A stretch of DNA of 64,000 nt from Thiomicrorhabdus sp. Milos-T2 (GCF_000702325.1 NZ_KL370891.1:1324917-1388916); one strand, 5' to 3'. Positions 9,449 to 18,839 are shown, counted from the first letter of the stretch. The notes: generated from the letters alone by a model not told the origin. Numbers and translations are program-made.

Positions 9449-9709
9449 GAGACCTTTGCACGAGAGTATGCGCGAGTAAAAATGGTTCTAGGTGCCCCTT
9501 GAGGGTAAAAATTTTCCCGATTTTTGTTGTACCCCAAGGGCACTTCCGTTGGGCGGCAACTTGCGAATAGCTAGCTATTCCCTGCGTTTTCCGCCGCAAA
9601 CGAAGAACTCGACGCCCGAAGGGGTAAGTCGAGAATCAGGCAAATTTTTTACCCTCAAGGGGTACTCACGCCTAATTTTTCTTTCGCACCTATCTCGTTC
9701 AAAGGTCTC
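9449..9709 (+). mobile_element. MITE-like element B, copy 1 (261 bp)
   Basis: Non-coding element bounded by GAGACCTTTGCA and its inverted complement (here slightly degenerate, TTCAAAGGTCTC). The flanks AGTAA and AATAA match at 4 of 5 positions and may be a decayed 5-bp target duplication. It contains inner inverted blocks (CCTTGAGGGTAAAAA and its complement) and a central GAATAGCTAGCTATTC palindrome. Other copies are at 18840, 31643 and 35324; this is the longest. It occupies most of the 9371-9786 gap. Confidence 0.85.
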
Positions 9710-9786
9710 AATAAAAACTTTTCACCATTTGAGAGTTTTTTCTAGTACCCATCACATACAAAGCTTTCACTAAGGACTTAATAAAA

Positions 9787-10266
9787 ATGAACATTGCACA
9801 ACTCATTTCTGAAACTATTTTAGGACAAGACGTTACCTTCGAAGAGTGCGAAAAATTATCAACAGCCGTAACTAAACGCTCTCTTTCTGCTGGTGAAACA
9901 TTATTTGAAGCTGGCACTAAAGACGAAACTTTATATTTATTAGTAAGCGGAAAATTAGACATTATTAAAGTACTTGGTAATAACAACACCATTCATATCG
10001 ACACCCTTAAACCAGGCTCTATGACCGGGGAATTAAGCTTTATTGATGGCAATACACATACTATGCGCTTATCCGCTAAAAAAGACTCTAAAGTTTTAAT
10101 GCTTCACAAAGATGCTTTTGAAGAATTGGTTGAAAAAGAACCGATGTTAACTTATCACGTTATGCGTTCAATCTTACGTTATTCACACGTCATGCAACGT
10201 AAAATCAATGCTAAATACCTAGAAATGCACCGCATGGTACAAAACCAATATACTGCAGAATACTAA
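9787..10266 (+). CDS. Cyclic-nucleotide-binding-domain protein without HTH
   Basis: A 159-residue protein consisting of a single cNMP-binding (CRP/FNR-type) jelly-roll domain. Recognisable pieces are LSAGETLFEAGTKDETLYLL, VSGKLDII, LKPGSMTGELSFIDGNTHTM (phosphate-binding-cassette position, but without the canonical RxxxxxA arginine-serine pair) and the following C-helix. There is no helix-turn-helix, so it is not a DNA-binding regulator of the Crp type. It may bind another ligand or act as a regulatory subunit. It stands alone and is followed by a strong terminator. Confidence 0.82.
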   Translation: MNIAQLISETILGQDVTFEECEKLSTAVTKRSLSAGETLFEAGTKDETLYLLVSGKLDIIKVLGNNNTIHIDTLKPGSMTGELSFIDGNTHTMRLSAKKDSKVLMLHKDAFEELVEKEPMLTYHVMRSILRYSHVMQRKINAKYLEMHRMVQNQYTAEY

Positions 10267-10305
10267 TCCCCCATTAGTTAGCATTAGTTAGCATTGTATG
10301 AATAC

Positions 10306-10337
10306 AAAAAAGGAGGCTTAGCGCCTCCTTTTTTACC
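10306..10337. terminator. Rho-independent terminator, bidirectional
   Basis: The stem AAGGAGGC/GCCTCCTT is flanked by an A-run on the left and a T-run on the right (ending CCTCCTTTTTT). It lies between the convergent cNMP-binding and NSS transporter genes and is suitable for both. Confidence 0.88.
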
Positions 10338-10369
10338 TAAATTTTGTTATGTTCCCATTTTACTTAATC

Positions 10370-11824
10370 TTAGATCTCTGCACTTTTAACCGCTCTGTTT
10401 CGTATCGCATTCCAAACATACAAAAGATAAATGGCAATTGAAATAATTACCAATGTCCATACATGCTTTTCAGAAACCAAGTTAGAAGCAAACACAATAA
10501 TAATGGCGATTGGCGATATCCATTTTAAAACAAATAAGAATACCATCATCATTTTGCCTTTAAGAGGAAGCTCCTCTTTACGAGCATCCTCTTTAAAGAC
10601 CCAAGCGACAAATACCGCCATTAATAAACCGCCCAGTGGCAACATAATATTTGTGGTCATAAAATCTAACGAATCAAAGAAAGTTTTACCCTCTAAAAAG
10701 TGCACATCAGACCACTCATTAAATGAAAGAACCGTTCCAATACCAATAAACCAAATTAAAAAACCTAAAATCCAAGCCGCTTTAACACGCTTAATTCCCC
10801 AGTTTTGTTCAAACCAACTGACAGCAGGCTCTATCAATGAAATTGAGGAACTAAAAGCCGCCATAATAACTAAAGCAAAAAATAGGGTTCCAAAGAACCA
10901 CCCTCCCGTCATTTCACCAAACGCTACCGGTAAAGTTTGAAATAAAAGCCCTGGACCCGCGCCGGGTTCCAAGCCATTAGCAAATACAATAGAAAAAATC
11001 ACCAGGCCTGCTAACAAAGCAACGACGGTATCTGCTATAGCAATCCATAACCCCGCTTTAACAATAGAAAACTCTTTACTTAAATAAGAGCCATAAACCA
11101 TCATCGTTCCTAAACCAATACTTAGCGTAAAAAAGGCATGGCCCATAGCGACTAACACCGACTCCCAGGTTAGTTTAGAAAAATCTGGAGAGAACAAAAA
11201 ACTAAAACTTTGACCAAAAGCCCCTGTTGTTGTTGCGTAACCCAAAAGCACCAATAAGATTAGCAACAAACCAGGCATCATAAAATTTATCGCCTTCTCT
11301 ATTCCACTTTTAATTCCTCTTGAGACAACAATTACCGTCAATAAACTCGCCAAGGTATGCCAAAGCAGCAACTCATAAGGATTTGCTAAGAGATTACTAA
11401 AATATTCTCCCGCTCCTGTTGAACCAATACCAACAAAAACACCTTGTACACTCGAAATAAAATAGGCTAAAGCCCATCCAGCAATCACCGTATAAAAAGA
11501 TAGAATTAACGCACCTGCTAAAACCCCATTTAATCCTAATAAAGTCCACAGTCTGCTCGCACCATTTTCCTTAGCGATATTGGCCATAGCTTGCACAGGG
11601 TTTGCTTTACCAGCGCGTCCCATCGCTAATTCAGAAAACAGTACTGGAATCCCAATTAATAAAACACACGCTAAATAAACTAATACAAAAGCACCGCCAC
11701 CGTTTTCACCGGTAATATATGGAAATTTCCATAAATTACCTAATCCCACAGCAGAACCAACCGCTGCCATAATAAATACAGTTTGAGATGACCAAGAATC
11801 TTTAGAAAGTTTTAACTGGCTCAT
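10370..11824 (-). CDS. Sodium-dependent transporter, NSS/SNF family
   Basis: A 484-residue inner-membrane symporter with about 11-12 predicted helices. The N-terminal segment (SSQTVFIMAAVGSAVGLGNL followed by WKFPYITGENGGGAFVLVY) is the diagnostic TM1 of neurotransmitter:sodium symporters, where the unwound helix binds Na+ and substrate. Prokaryotic members carry amino acids such as leucine, tryptophan or tyrosine; the substrate here is not evident. The start ATG has AGGAAG upstream. A near-copy of the iterated palindrome (CCAGGCCTG, 11002-11010) is read in frame as AGLV. It is divergent from murB. Confidence 0.92.
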   Translation of the reverse strand: MSQLKLSKDSWSSQTVFIMAAVGSAVGLGNLWKFPYITGENGGGAFVLVYLACVLLIGIPVLFSELAMGRAGKANPVQAMANIAKENGASRLWTLLGLNGVLAGALILSFYTVIAGWALAYFISSVQGVFVGIGSTGAGEYFSNLLANPYELLLWHTLASLLTVIVVSRGIKSGIEKAINFMMPGLLLILLVLLGYATTTGAFGQSFSFLFSPDFSKLTWESVLVAMGHAFFTLSIGLGTMMVYGSYLSKEFSIVKAGLWIAIADTVVALLAGLVIFSIVFANGLEPGAGPGLLFQTLPVAFGEMTGGWFFGTLFFALVIMAAFSSSISLIEPAVSWFEQNWGIKRVKAAWILGFLIWFIGIGTVLSFNEWSDVHFLEGKTFFDSLDFMTTNIMLPLGGLLMAVFVAWVFKEDARKEELPLKGKMMMVFLFVLKWISPIAIIIVFASNLVSEKHVWTLVIISIAIYLLYVWNAIRNRAVKSAEI

Positions 11825-11877
11825 TCATCTTCCTTTATAATAATTCTAATTTGAAACTCATTATACACAAGAGTGAT

Positions 11878-12900
11878 ATGCACATTCAGGCCAACCATTC
11901 CTTACAGCCCCATAACACGTTTAATATTGATGTTAAAACTCAATACTATGTTGAAATTAATAAACAGAGCGACATCCTAACCTTAAGAAGTGATCTTAAA
12001 ATGGCGTCCTTACCCTGGTTCATTATTGGGGACGGCAGTAACATCTTGTTTACGCAGGATATTGCTGGGGTAACGGTTCGTTGTACCTACGATAAAATCA
12101 AGATTGTAAAAGAGGATGAAGATAACATTTGGCTTTCGGTCGGTGCTGGTATGGACTGGCACGACCTTGTCACCTATACGGTTGAAAATGAGTGGTGGGG
12201 GTTAGAAAATCTAGCATTAATACCCGGAACCGTTGGTGCGTCTCCTGTACAAAACATTGGTGCTTATGGTTCAGAGGCGCGTGACACGATTACCCGAGTA
12301 CAAACTTTAAATATTTACGATGGTCAACGCATTGAATACAGAAATGCAGAATGTAGGTTTGGTTATAGAACCAGTATTTTTAAAGAAGAGTTTATTAATA
12401 AACTGCTAGTTCACCGTGTGACTTTTCGTTTAAGAAAATTAAGTTCAGGAAAAGCCAATCTTGTATATGATCCGCTCAAGAATGCATTAAGTGATTTCAG
12501 TAAAGAAAGTCTGACACCCAAAATGGTTTACGATGCCGTTGTTGCTATTCGTAAAAGACGCTTACCAGACCCAAAACGTCATGGTAATGCCGGTAGTTTC
12601 TTTAAAAACCCTATTATAGACCCCGATTATTTTGAAACCTTACAAGCTGAATATCCCGATATTCCACACCATAAAACGCTTAATGGTAACTATAAAATAC
12701 CCGCTGCTTGGTTAATCGAACAAACCGGCTGGAAAGGTCGTTCACATGGTCGTTCAGGTGTTTCTGAAAAACACGCTCTCGTGTTAGTTAATTTAGGTGG
12801 CGCGAAACCTATTGATATCACTGAACTTTATCAACTCGTTCAAGAAGATGTGAATCATAAATTTGGAATATACTTAGAACCTGAAGTTATTGTATTATGA
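11878..12900 (+). CDS. murB: UDP-N-acetylenolpyruvoylglucosamine reductase
   Basis: FAD-dependent enzyme making UDP-MurNAc, the second committed step of peptidoglycan synthesis. Type I architecture: NHSLQPHNTF at the N-terminus, the FAD-binding IIGDGSNILF and IPGTVGASPVQNIGAYG motifs, catalytic Ser in GNAGSFFKNP, and the C-terminal Glu in LEPEVIVL. I chose the ATG at 11878 (340 residues, E. coli-like length, AGAGTG upstream) over an upstream TTG at 11851. It overlaps no neighbour; a START-domain gene follows after 57 bp. Confidence 0.95.
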   Translation: MHIQANHSLQPHNTFNIDVKTQYYVEINKQSDILTLRSDLKMASLPWFIIGDGSNILFTQDIAGVTVRCTYDKIKIVKEDEDNIWLSVGAGMDWHDLVTYTVENEWWGLENLALIPGTVGASPVQNIGAYGSEARDTITRVQTLNIYDGQRIEYRNAECRFGYRTSIFKEEFINKLLVHRVTFRLRKLSSGKANLVYDPLKNALSDFSKESLTPKMVYDAVVAIRKRRLPDPKRHGNAGSFFKNPIIDPDYFETLQAEYPDIPHHKTLNGNYKIPAAWLIEQTGWKGRSHGRSGVSEKHALVLVNLGGAKPIDITELYQLVQEDVNHKFGIYLEPEVIVL

Positions 12901-12957
12901 AGCACAGATTAATTGAAAACTTTGCCAAAGTTGTTGAGTTTATATAAAAGGGTGTTC

Positions 12958-13593
12958 ATGCTATCTAATAAATTATTGATTAAACCAACTCCAATCATTC
13001 TTTCTCTTACAAGCCTAATCGTTTGTCTTAATAGTACTCCAGTGAAAGCTTGGACTTTAGAACCTACTGATGAAGACTCACCCGTTCAAGTCTGGACACA
13101 AGCGGTGCCTAATTCAAAATTTAAAGCCTTTAAAGGACAAGTTGTTGTTAACCAACCTCTTGAGAAAACCTATGCGGTAATCCATGATACCCAAAACATT
13201 CCTAAATGGTATCACAACACCCCTATTGCAAAAAACATCAAAACCATTAATAAAAACCAGTCATTAACCTATTCAGTCACAAAAACCCCTTGGCCTGTTA
13301 CTGATAGAGACTCCGTTACCCTAGTTACCAATAAGCCCCTTAAAAACGGTGGTTTATTGATTGAGTTAAAAGCCATGCCAAATGCTTACCCTCGTCAAGA
13401 AGATAAAATTCGTATTCCTAGGCTAGAAGGTTTTTGGAAGCTTATCCCCAAAAATGAAAAGCAGACCGAAGTGACGTTTCAGATTAGTGCTGAACCAGGT
13501 GGCGAGATTCCAAGTTGGTTAGCCAATGCGATGGTGATTGATATGCCTTTTTACACCTTAACTAATTTAAAGAATCGCTTAGAAAATCAATAA
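12958..13593 (+). CDS. Exported START-domain (lipid-binding fold) protein
   Basis: A 211-residue protein with an N-terminal signal sequence (IILSLTSLIVCLNSTPVKA, cleavage after ALA-like VKA). Behind it is a START/SRPBCC fold resembling gammaproteobacterial START proteins: VVVNQPLEKTYAVIHD, IPKWYHNTP, YSVTKTPWPVTDRDSVTLV and the C-terminal amphipathic helix. Such domains bind lipids or other hydrophobic ligands. A periplasmic location and no known reaction are all that can be said. The ATG at 12958 is preceded by AAAGGGTG and begins right at the signal peptide; an upstream TTG at 12913 would add an untypical leader. Confidence 0.8.
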   Translation: MLSNKLLIKPTPIILSLTSLIVCLNSTPVKAWTLEPTDEDSPVQVWTQAVPNSKFKAFKGQVVVNQPLEKTYAVIHDTQNIPKWYHNTPIAKNIKTINKNQSLTYSVTKTPWPVTDRDSVTLVTNKPLKNGGLLIELKAMPNAYPRQEDKIRIPRLEGFWKLIPKNEKQTEVTFQISAEPGGEIPSWLANAMVIDMPFYTLTNLKNRLENQ

Positions 13594-13613
13594 GGCTTCT
13601 TTGCAGAAGCCTT
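13592..13613 (+). terminator. Hairpin at the end of the START-domain gene
   Basis: The stem AAGGCTTC/GAAGCCTT with a 6-nt loop begins at the stop codon. It lacks a good T-run, so it is a possible weak terminator between convergent genes. Confidence 0.55.
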
Positions 13614-13634
13614 GCTACTAGAACTAGTATCTAA

Positions 13635-14750
13635 TTAAGAGTCTTTTGTTGGAATAGCGGCTTCAACTGAACTTTCGATATGTAAAGTACGGGTTGGAAA
13701 TGCCATTTCAGCCCCATGACCTTCTACAATATCGCTAATTTTGAGTAAAACGTCTTGCTTAATTTCATGATAAGCAACCCAATTAGTTGTTTTTGTAAAC
13801 GTATAAATAAAGAAATCTAAAGAAGATGCGCTGAAACAATTAAAGTTAACAATCAAAGTTTGATTGTTATCAATATCATCATTCTCTTTTAACATAGTCT
13901 TTACATCTTTAACAATGTCTCGCATTTTATGCACATCGGCATAACGAACGCCCATCGTCTCTTTAATTCTACGATTTGTCATTCTTGACGGGTTTTCTAT
14001 AGCAATATTGGCAAAAATTCCGTTGGGAACATAAAGCGGACGTTTATCAAACGTTCTAATCGTCGTTCTACGCCAACCAATCTGCTCTACCGTCCCTTCA
14101 ATTTCTTGATCAGGAGAGCGCACCCAATCTCCAACGGTAAAAGGTTTATCCATATAAAGCATTAAACCGCCAAATAAATTACTTAACAGGTCTTTAGCCG
14201 CAAAACCAATGGCAATACCCCCTACACCACCAAAGGCTAATAAACCGGTTAAACTTACACCAAAAGCACTTAAGAAGAACAATACCGTTAAAATAAACAC
14301 TAATAAACGAATAATCTTAGCGAACGCTTCAACCGTAACCTCATCCAAACGATCATCTTGACGTGCTACATCTTTTAAGTGCAGCTCTAAACGCTGAACC
14401 AAACGAATTGCAAACCAACCAAAAGAAAGCGTTAATATTGTCGCTTTAAAAGACAGAATATAAGGCACTGTATTGGTATAAACATCAAAATGGTTAATAC
14501 TCGTCGTGAGCATTAAAATTAAACCCGTTATCCAAATAAAGAATGAAAATGGCGCTCTAGCAGCATCAACAAAACTATCGCTCCAAATGTGTTTAGTTTT
14601 TAAAAGCCTAAAATGAACAATACGTAATACATACCTTTGCACAACATCTAAAACAACGGTAATGGTCAAAATAGATAAAACCAATAAAAGCCAAACCTGA
14701 CCACCAAATAATCCAACTAAATTCGTCCAAATTTGCGTTAACCATTCCAT
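13635..14750 (-). CDS. Small-conductance mechanosensitive channel (MscS family)
   Basis: A 371-residue inner-membrane channel protecting against hypo-osmotic shock. Several N-terminal helices precede the pore helix and beta domain, with the conserved MscS core GVGGIAIGFAAKDLLSNLFGG followed by MLYMDKPFTVGDWV, EGTVEQIGWRRTTIRTFD and VPNGIFANIAIENPSRM. I chose the ATG at 14750 because it overlaps the nagZ stop codon as TAATG, a classic translational coupling. A longer frame reaching 14816 would lie inside nagZ. It is co-transcribed with nagZ. Confidence 0.93.
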   Translation of the reverse strand: MEWLTQIWTNLVGLFGGQVWLLLVLSILTITVVLDVVQRYVLRIVHFRLLKTKHIWSDSFVDAARAPFSFFIWITGLILMLTTSINHFDVYTNTVPYILSFKATILTLSFGWFAIRLVQRLELHLKDVARQDDRLDEVTVEAFAKIIRLLVFILTVLFFLSAFGVSLTGLLAFGGVGGIAIGFAAKDLLSNLFGGLMLYMDKPFTVGDWVRSPDQEIEGTVEQIGWRRTTIRTFDKRPLYVPNGIFANIAIENPSRMTNRRIKETMGVRYADVHKMRDIVKDVKTMLKENDDIDNNQTLIVNFNCFSASSLDFFIYTFTKTTNWVAYHEIKQDVLLKISDIVEGHGAEMAFPTRTLHIESSVEAAIPTKDS

Positions 14751-15820
14751 TAAATTAAATCCTTTTGATCTTGTTGTTGATTTATTTGATTGACAATTGA
14801 TACTGCAGCTTGCCACTGTGGGTCATATTGTAGTTTTGAATAGGTAAACTTTCCATGTGCATGTAAACGAATTAAACGAGCATGCGATAAAGGATTGGAC
14901 TGCCAATGAACTTTACTTAAGACTTCATCTGCTGCCATAGGGTCATTACAAACTAAAACCAAATCACAGCCGGCCTGTAAAGCATTTAATACTCTATCCG
15001 CAGCACTTCCATACTCAGTTGCAGCCTTCATACTCATATCATCACTAATAATAGCCCCTTCAAAATGGCACTGTTGACGAAGAATATTTTGTAACCAATA
15101 CTCAGAGAAACCCGCTGGTTTTTTATCCACTTGAGAATAAATGACATGCGCTGGCATCACTGCATCCACCCCATTCTCTATCAATCGTAAAAACGGTTGA
15201 ATATCATGTTGCTGAATTTCAGCTAAAGAACGCTCATCAACTGCAACTTCTAAATGTGTGTCAGCTTCAATATAACCATGCCCAGGAAAATGTTTAGCAA
15301 CCGACGCCATGCCCGCCTTACGCATGCCATTCATTAAATGAAAAGCTAAATGACCCACCGCAACTGGATTCGCATGAAACGCTCTATCACCAATCACTTT
15401 ACTTCCGCCATAATCTAAGTCTACCACCGGGGCAAAGCTAAAATCGATGCCCACAGCAAGCAACTCAGCAGCTAATAGCCATCCAAATTTTTCAGCGGTT
15501 TCAAAGCTTTGTTTTTGGTCTTGCTCGTACAACTCGCCTAATACTCGCATTGGCGGAATATGCGTAAACCCCGTTCTAAATCGTTGCACTCGACCACCTT
15601 CATGATCCACCCCAATTAATAGTTTAGGATGGCGTAAATCATGAATTTCATGAGTTAAGTCTTGAATTTGTTCAGCAGATTCAAAATTGCGGCTAAAAAG
15701 GATAACTCCGGCAACCATCGGATCCATTAAACGATCTATCTCATGGGCCTGAAGTTGTGTGCCTTCAATGTCGACCATAACACTTCCTAATGACATTGAC
15801 TTACCTGTTATGTGCTGCAT
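14750..15820 (-). CDS. nagZ: Beta-N-acetylhexosaminidase
   Basis: Glycoside hydrolase family 3 enzyme that removes GlcNAc from anhydromuropeptides in cytoplasmic cell-wall recycling. The family signature KHFPGHGYIEADTHLE carries the conserved His/Asp dyad; the nucleophile Asp lies in IISDDMSMKAATEYG. VGVDHEGGRVQRFR is also diagnostic. The frame to the ATG at 15820 has an AAAGG site, but MSLGSVMVDIEG at 15796 aligns better with the usual NagZ N-terminus and could be the real start. The stop overlaps the MscS start. It is functionally linked to the peptide-uptake and L,D-transpeptidase genes nearby. Confidence 0.95.
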   Translation of the reverse strand: MQHITGKSMSLGSVMVDIEGTQLQAHEIDRLMDPMVAGVILFSRNFESAEQIQDLTHEIHDLRHPKLLIGVDHEGGRVQRFRTGFTHIPPMRVLGELYEQDQKQSFETAEKFGWLLAAELLAVGIDFSFAPVVDLDYGGSKVIGDRAFHANPVAVGHLAFHLMNGMRKAGMASVAKHFPGHGYIEADTHLEVAVDERSLAEIQQHDIQPFLRLIENGVDAVMPAHVIYSQVDKKPAGFSEYWLQNILRQQCHFEGAIISDDMSMKAATEYGSAADRVLNALQAGCDLVLVCNDPMAADEVLSKVHWQSNPLSHARLIRLHAHGKFTYSKLQYDPQWQAAVSIVNQINQQQDQKDLI

Positions 15821-16002
15821 TATTAACCTTTAAATGTGACTCAATTTGATTGTAAGAACGTTGTATTATTTTAATGAGAGATATCATACCCAAAAATGAA
15901 AATAGAAACACAAGCTTAACCGTATTGTCATATTCAAAATTTAAAATCTGCAAGAGACTTTTGCAAAAGTTGATGAATGGTTAAAAGAATAAGGATACAT
16001 AG

Positions 16003-16452
16003 ATGGCTAAATTAATAGGAATAGCTACACATACAAAATCTAGAGGCGATATCACTACACATAACCATATTGCCGTTTCGGTTGATAGTGGATTAGAAAA
16101 TGACTATCAAGGTCAAAAAAACGTAAATACCAGTGTGACATTGCTTTCTAAAAAAAATTGGGAACAAGCTTGTGCTGAAAGCGGTAAAGAAATTAATTGG
16201 ACTGAGCGTCGTGCTAACCTATTAATTGATGACATTGAATTTTCAAATTCAATGATTGGTCAGCAAATTCAAATTGGTAATGTTTTATTAGAAATCACCA
16301 AAGAAACAGATCCTTGTAATCGTATGGATGAACTTCAGCCTGGACTAAAATCGGCTTTAACTCCAAACTGGCGCGGTGGAGCTCGTTGTAAGGTTTTACG
16401 TAAAGGCGAAATTACCATTGGTGATAAGGTCACAATACTTAAAAGGTTCTAA
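16003..16452 (+). CDS. MOSC-domain protein
   Basis: A 149-residue stand-alone MOSC (molybdenum-cofactor sulfurase C-terminal) domain. Supporting motifs are GLENDYQGQKN, the TLLSKKNWE segment, RRANLLIDDIEF, and the diagnostic ETDPCNRMDELQPGLKSALTPNWRGGARCKVL with the invariant cysteine (Cys106). MOSC proteins bind molybdenum cofactor or sulfur and act in delivery or detoxification of N-hydroxylated compounds. A link to the Mo enzyme at 38.7 kb is possible but not shown. It is followed by a 22-bp palindrome. Confidence 0.88.
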   Translation: MAKLIGIATHTKSRGDITTHNHIAVSVDSGLENDYQGQKNVNTSVTLLSKKNWEQACAESGKEINWTERRANLLIDDIEFSNSMIGQQIQIGNVLLEITKETDPCNRMDELQPGLKSALTPNWRGGARCKVLRKGEITIGDKVTILKRF

Positions 16453-16457
16453 AACCT

Positions 16458-16479
16458 AATCTACCAGGCCTGGTAGATT
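16458..16479. repeat. 22-bp palindrome with CCAGGCCTGG core
   Basis: A perfect palindrome extending the 10-bp core (16464-16473) with AATCTA/TAGATT arms, 5 bp after the MOSC stop. It can form an 11-bp stem or cruciform and may end transcription of the MOSC gene. Confidence 0.85.
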
Positions 16480-16560
16480 CCAATCTGTTAATAATGATCT
16501 AACAACCTTCTATTTTATTTCTGCGTTATCGTTTGTTAATTAAAATGTATATTCGTAAAT

Positions 16561-17361
16561 TTATTTAACCGAACGAGTTCTCACATCTAAATGATCACGC
16601 CATTGATCACCAATTAAATTTACCGCTAACACCACTAACATTAAAGCAATACCTGGCGCTAATACCAAATGAGGTGCAACCAATAGATAACGTGTGCCCT
16701 CTTTAATCATACTTCCCCAAGAGGCATCGGGTGGCTGAACGCCTAAACCTAAAAAAGATAACCCAGCTTCAGAAATAACCGCACCGGCAATCCCAAAAGT
16801 GGCTTCTACACCCAGTGGAGCTAAAATCAGAGGAAGAACATGCCGAAACAGCATAACCGGGACAGGTACCGCTAAAGCTCTTGCCGCTAAGATGTGTTCA
16901 CGATGACGAATGCTTAAGGTTTGAGCACGAGATAAACGCGCGTACCCAACCCAACCCACCACAACTAATGCAAAAACTACATTCTCAATTCCAGGCCCTA
17001 AAATAGCCGCTAAAGCAATCGCTAATAGCAAACCAGGAAAAGCTAAAAACACATCGATTATTTTAGTAACAACACGATCTGTCCAACCACCAAGATAACC
17101 ACTAACCACCCCAATCGTCGTCCCAATAATGGCCGAGAAAAAAACAACCCCTAAGGCAACAAATAGCGACGTTTGAGCGCCTAAAGCCACTCGTTGTAAC
17201 ACTGGGCGGCCTAATTCATCAGCACCTAACCAGGCCTGGTTGTTGGGTGCTGACAAAAAGGCATTTAAGTCGACATAATTTGCATTATCGCCAATTAAAA
17301 ATCCGAGTATCGCCAACGCTAACCAGACAACCACAATGACATAACTCACTACTCTTAACAT
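16561..17361 (-). CDS. Peptide ABC transporter permease, OppC/DppC type
   Basis: A 266-residue inner-membrane permease of the dipeptide/oligopeptide/nickel group. It has an N-terminal helix, a periplasmic stretch GADELGRPVLQRVALGAQTS (typical OppC/DppC), and the cytoplasmic EAA loop (ARALAVPVPVMLFRHVLPLI), followed by ISEAGLSFLGLGVQPPDASW. The ATG overlaps the stop of the upstream permease as TGATG, so the two are translationally coupled. A full CCAGGCCTGG palindrome (17230-17239) is read in frame as NNQAWLG. No ATPase subunit is encoded nearby. Confidence 0.94.
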   Translation of the reverse strand: MLRVVSYVIVVVWLALAILGFLIGDNANYVDLNAFLSAPNNQAWLGADELGRPVLQRVALGAQTSLFVALGVVFFSAIIGTTIGVVSGYLGGWTDRVVTKIIDVFLAFPGLLLAIALAAILGPGIENVVFALVVVGWVGYARLSRAQTLSIRHREHILAARALAVPVPVMLFRHVLPLILAPLGVEATFGIAGAVISEAGLSFLGLGVQPPDASWGSMIKEGTRYLLVAPHLVLAPGIALMLVVLAVNLIGDQWRDHLDVRTRSVK

Positions 17362-18284
17362 CAGCTAGCCACCCTTATTCTTGGATCTATCCAGGCATAG
17401 ACTAACTCTGTTAAACCATTCACCGTAATATAAGCCACACTGATAACTAAAATACAGCCTTGCACTACAGGGTAATCTCTGCGTTGAATGGATTCCACCA
17501 ATAATTGTCCAAGACCAGGCCAATCAAAGACCACTTCTGTAATCACCGCTCCACCTAATAACGTCCCTAACTGTAAACCTAAAATGGTGACGACAGGTAA
17601 TAAAGCATTTAGTAAAGCGTGCTTGCCATAAACCAGGGTGGACGGTAAACCTTTGGCTTGCGCGGTACGAATAAAATCTTCATGCATCACTTCTAGCAAA
17701 GAGGCTCGCAACATTCGAGCTAAAATAGCCGCTAATGCCGTACCTAAAGTAATAGAAGGTAACACCCAAGAAAAAGGTTGTTCAGCCCCGCTTACTGGCA
17801 ACCAAGCTAAACTTAATGAAAATACTAAAATCAACATGGGCCCAAGCCAAAAGTTTGGAATTGAAACCCCAATAAGTGAAACCGTCATAGAAAGATGATC
17901 AGGCCACTTACCCGCTCTTAAAGCCGCCCAAATTCCAAGAGGAAAAGCAATTAATACCGCAACAATCAATGCCATAACCGCTAATTGCAATGTCATTGGG
18001 AAGCGTTCAGCAATCAGTTCGCTAACCGGTTGTTGAAAAAATAGAGAAGTACCCAAATCAAATTGCACCAGGCCTGATAGGTAGTGAATATATTGCGTCC
18101 AAATAGGCAGGTTTAAACCTAATTGCTCTCTTAAAGCACTTTCATCGGCCGGGCTTGCCCAATCACCCAACATAACCGCAACCGGGTCACCAGGCACAAG
18201 ATGAATTAAAAAGAAAACTAAGGTTCCCACTATCCAAGATACAAATAAAACGGATCCCATTAGCCTTAAGGCATAAGCAATCAA
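17361..18284 (-). CDS. Peptide ABC transporter permease, OppB/DppB type
   Basis: A 307-residue inner-membrane permease pairing with the OppC-like gene. FFLIHLVPGDPV followed by EQLGLNLPIWTQYIHYLSGL is the characteristic OppB/DppB N-terminal region, and FIRTAQAKGLPSTLVYGKHALLNA is the EAA loop that contacts the ATPase. The probable TTG start (18284-18282) overlaps the TGA of the upstream L,D-transpeptidase gene as TTGA, which supports this start and an operon. A near-copy of the iterated palindrome at 18068-18076 is read as SGLVQ. Confidence 0.93.
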   Translation of the reverse strand: MIAYALRLMGSVLFVSWIVGTLVFFLIHLVPGDPVAVMLGDWASPADESALREQLGLNLPIWTQYIHYLSGLVQFDLGTSLFFQQPVSELIAERFPMTLQLAVMALIVAVLIAFPLGIWAALRAGKWPDHLSMTVSLIGVSIPNFWLGPMLILVFSLSLAWLPVSGAEQPFSWVLPSITLGTALAAILARMLRASLLEVMHEDFIRTAQAKGLPSTLVYGKHALLNALLPVVTILGLQLGTLLGGAVITEVVFDWPGLGQLLVESIQRRDYPVVQGCILVISVAYITVNGLTELVYAWIDPRIRVAS

Positions 18285-18814
18285 CAGATAATCTCCACAG
18301 GAGTTGAAACCTCAACTAAATCAAACAGTTCAATAATGTCTTCATTACGCATTCTAATACAGCCATGTGACAATGGAACACCCATGGGCTCTGAATCAGG
18401 AGTGCCGTGAATATAAATATAACGTTGCATAGTATCAACCTGACCTAAACGATTTTGACCCACTTCAGAACCCGATAACCATAAAATTCGAGTCAAAATC
18501 CAATCACGTTCTGGCTGAGACTGAGCCAATTCTGGCGAATAAATTTCACCCGTTGGTCGCCTACCAACAAAAACGCTATTTAGGGGTTCATTTTGGCCAA
18601 TTTTTGCGCGAATAACATGTTTACCAAGAGGCGTTTTACCAGAGTTTTTTTCGCAACCTACGCCATTCAAGGCGGTACTAACCGCATAACTTTGTATAGG
18701 TCTTACCCCTGTTGTAATAGGTTTTGATGTTGTAATAGGTTCTAAACTTGCAGAAGCAAATACCTCTAAGGTTTGCTGGCTTATCGACACCACAATAAAA
18801 TTCTTCAAAAGCAA
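18281..18814 (-). CDS. L,D-transpeptidase (YkuD domain)
   Basis: A 177-residue protein with a YkuD catalytic domain, which forms 3-3 peptidoglycan crosslinks or attaches proteins to the wall. The signature is visible: IYIHGTPDSEPMGVPLSHGC followed by IRM, with catalytic His and Cys (HGC). There is no clear export signal, unusual for an enzyme acting on the periplasmic wall. The start is uncertain: TTG at 18814 or 18808, both close to the end of the MITE copy at 18840-19079, which may have removed an original signal sequence. It sits inside an Opp-type transport operon and overlaps the permease start. Confidence 0.87.
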   Translation of the reverse strand: MLLKNFIVVSISQQTLEVFASASLEPITTSKPITTGVRPIQSYAVSTALNGVGCEKNSGKTPLGKHVIRAKIGQNEPLNSVFVGRRPTGEIYSPELAQSQPERDWILTRILWLSGSEVGQNRLGQVDTMQRYIYIHGTPDSEPMGVPLSHGCIRMRNEDIIELFDLVEVSTPVEIIC

Positions 18815-18839
18815 TCACTCAATAAATTAAAAACATTAT

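Noticed and set aside
9449-9709. Frames of about 90-130 codons running across the first MITE copy
   Set aside because: The same stretch in other copies has stops or deletions, and the translations read through the terminal repeats; the element is non-coding.
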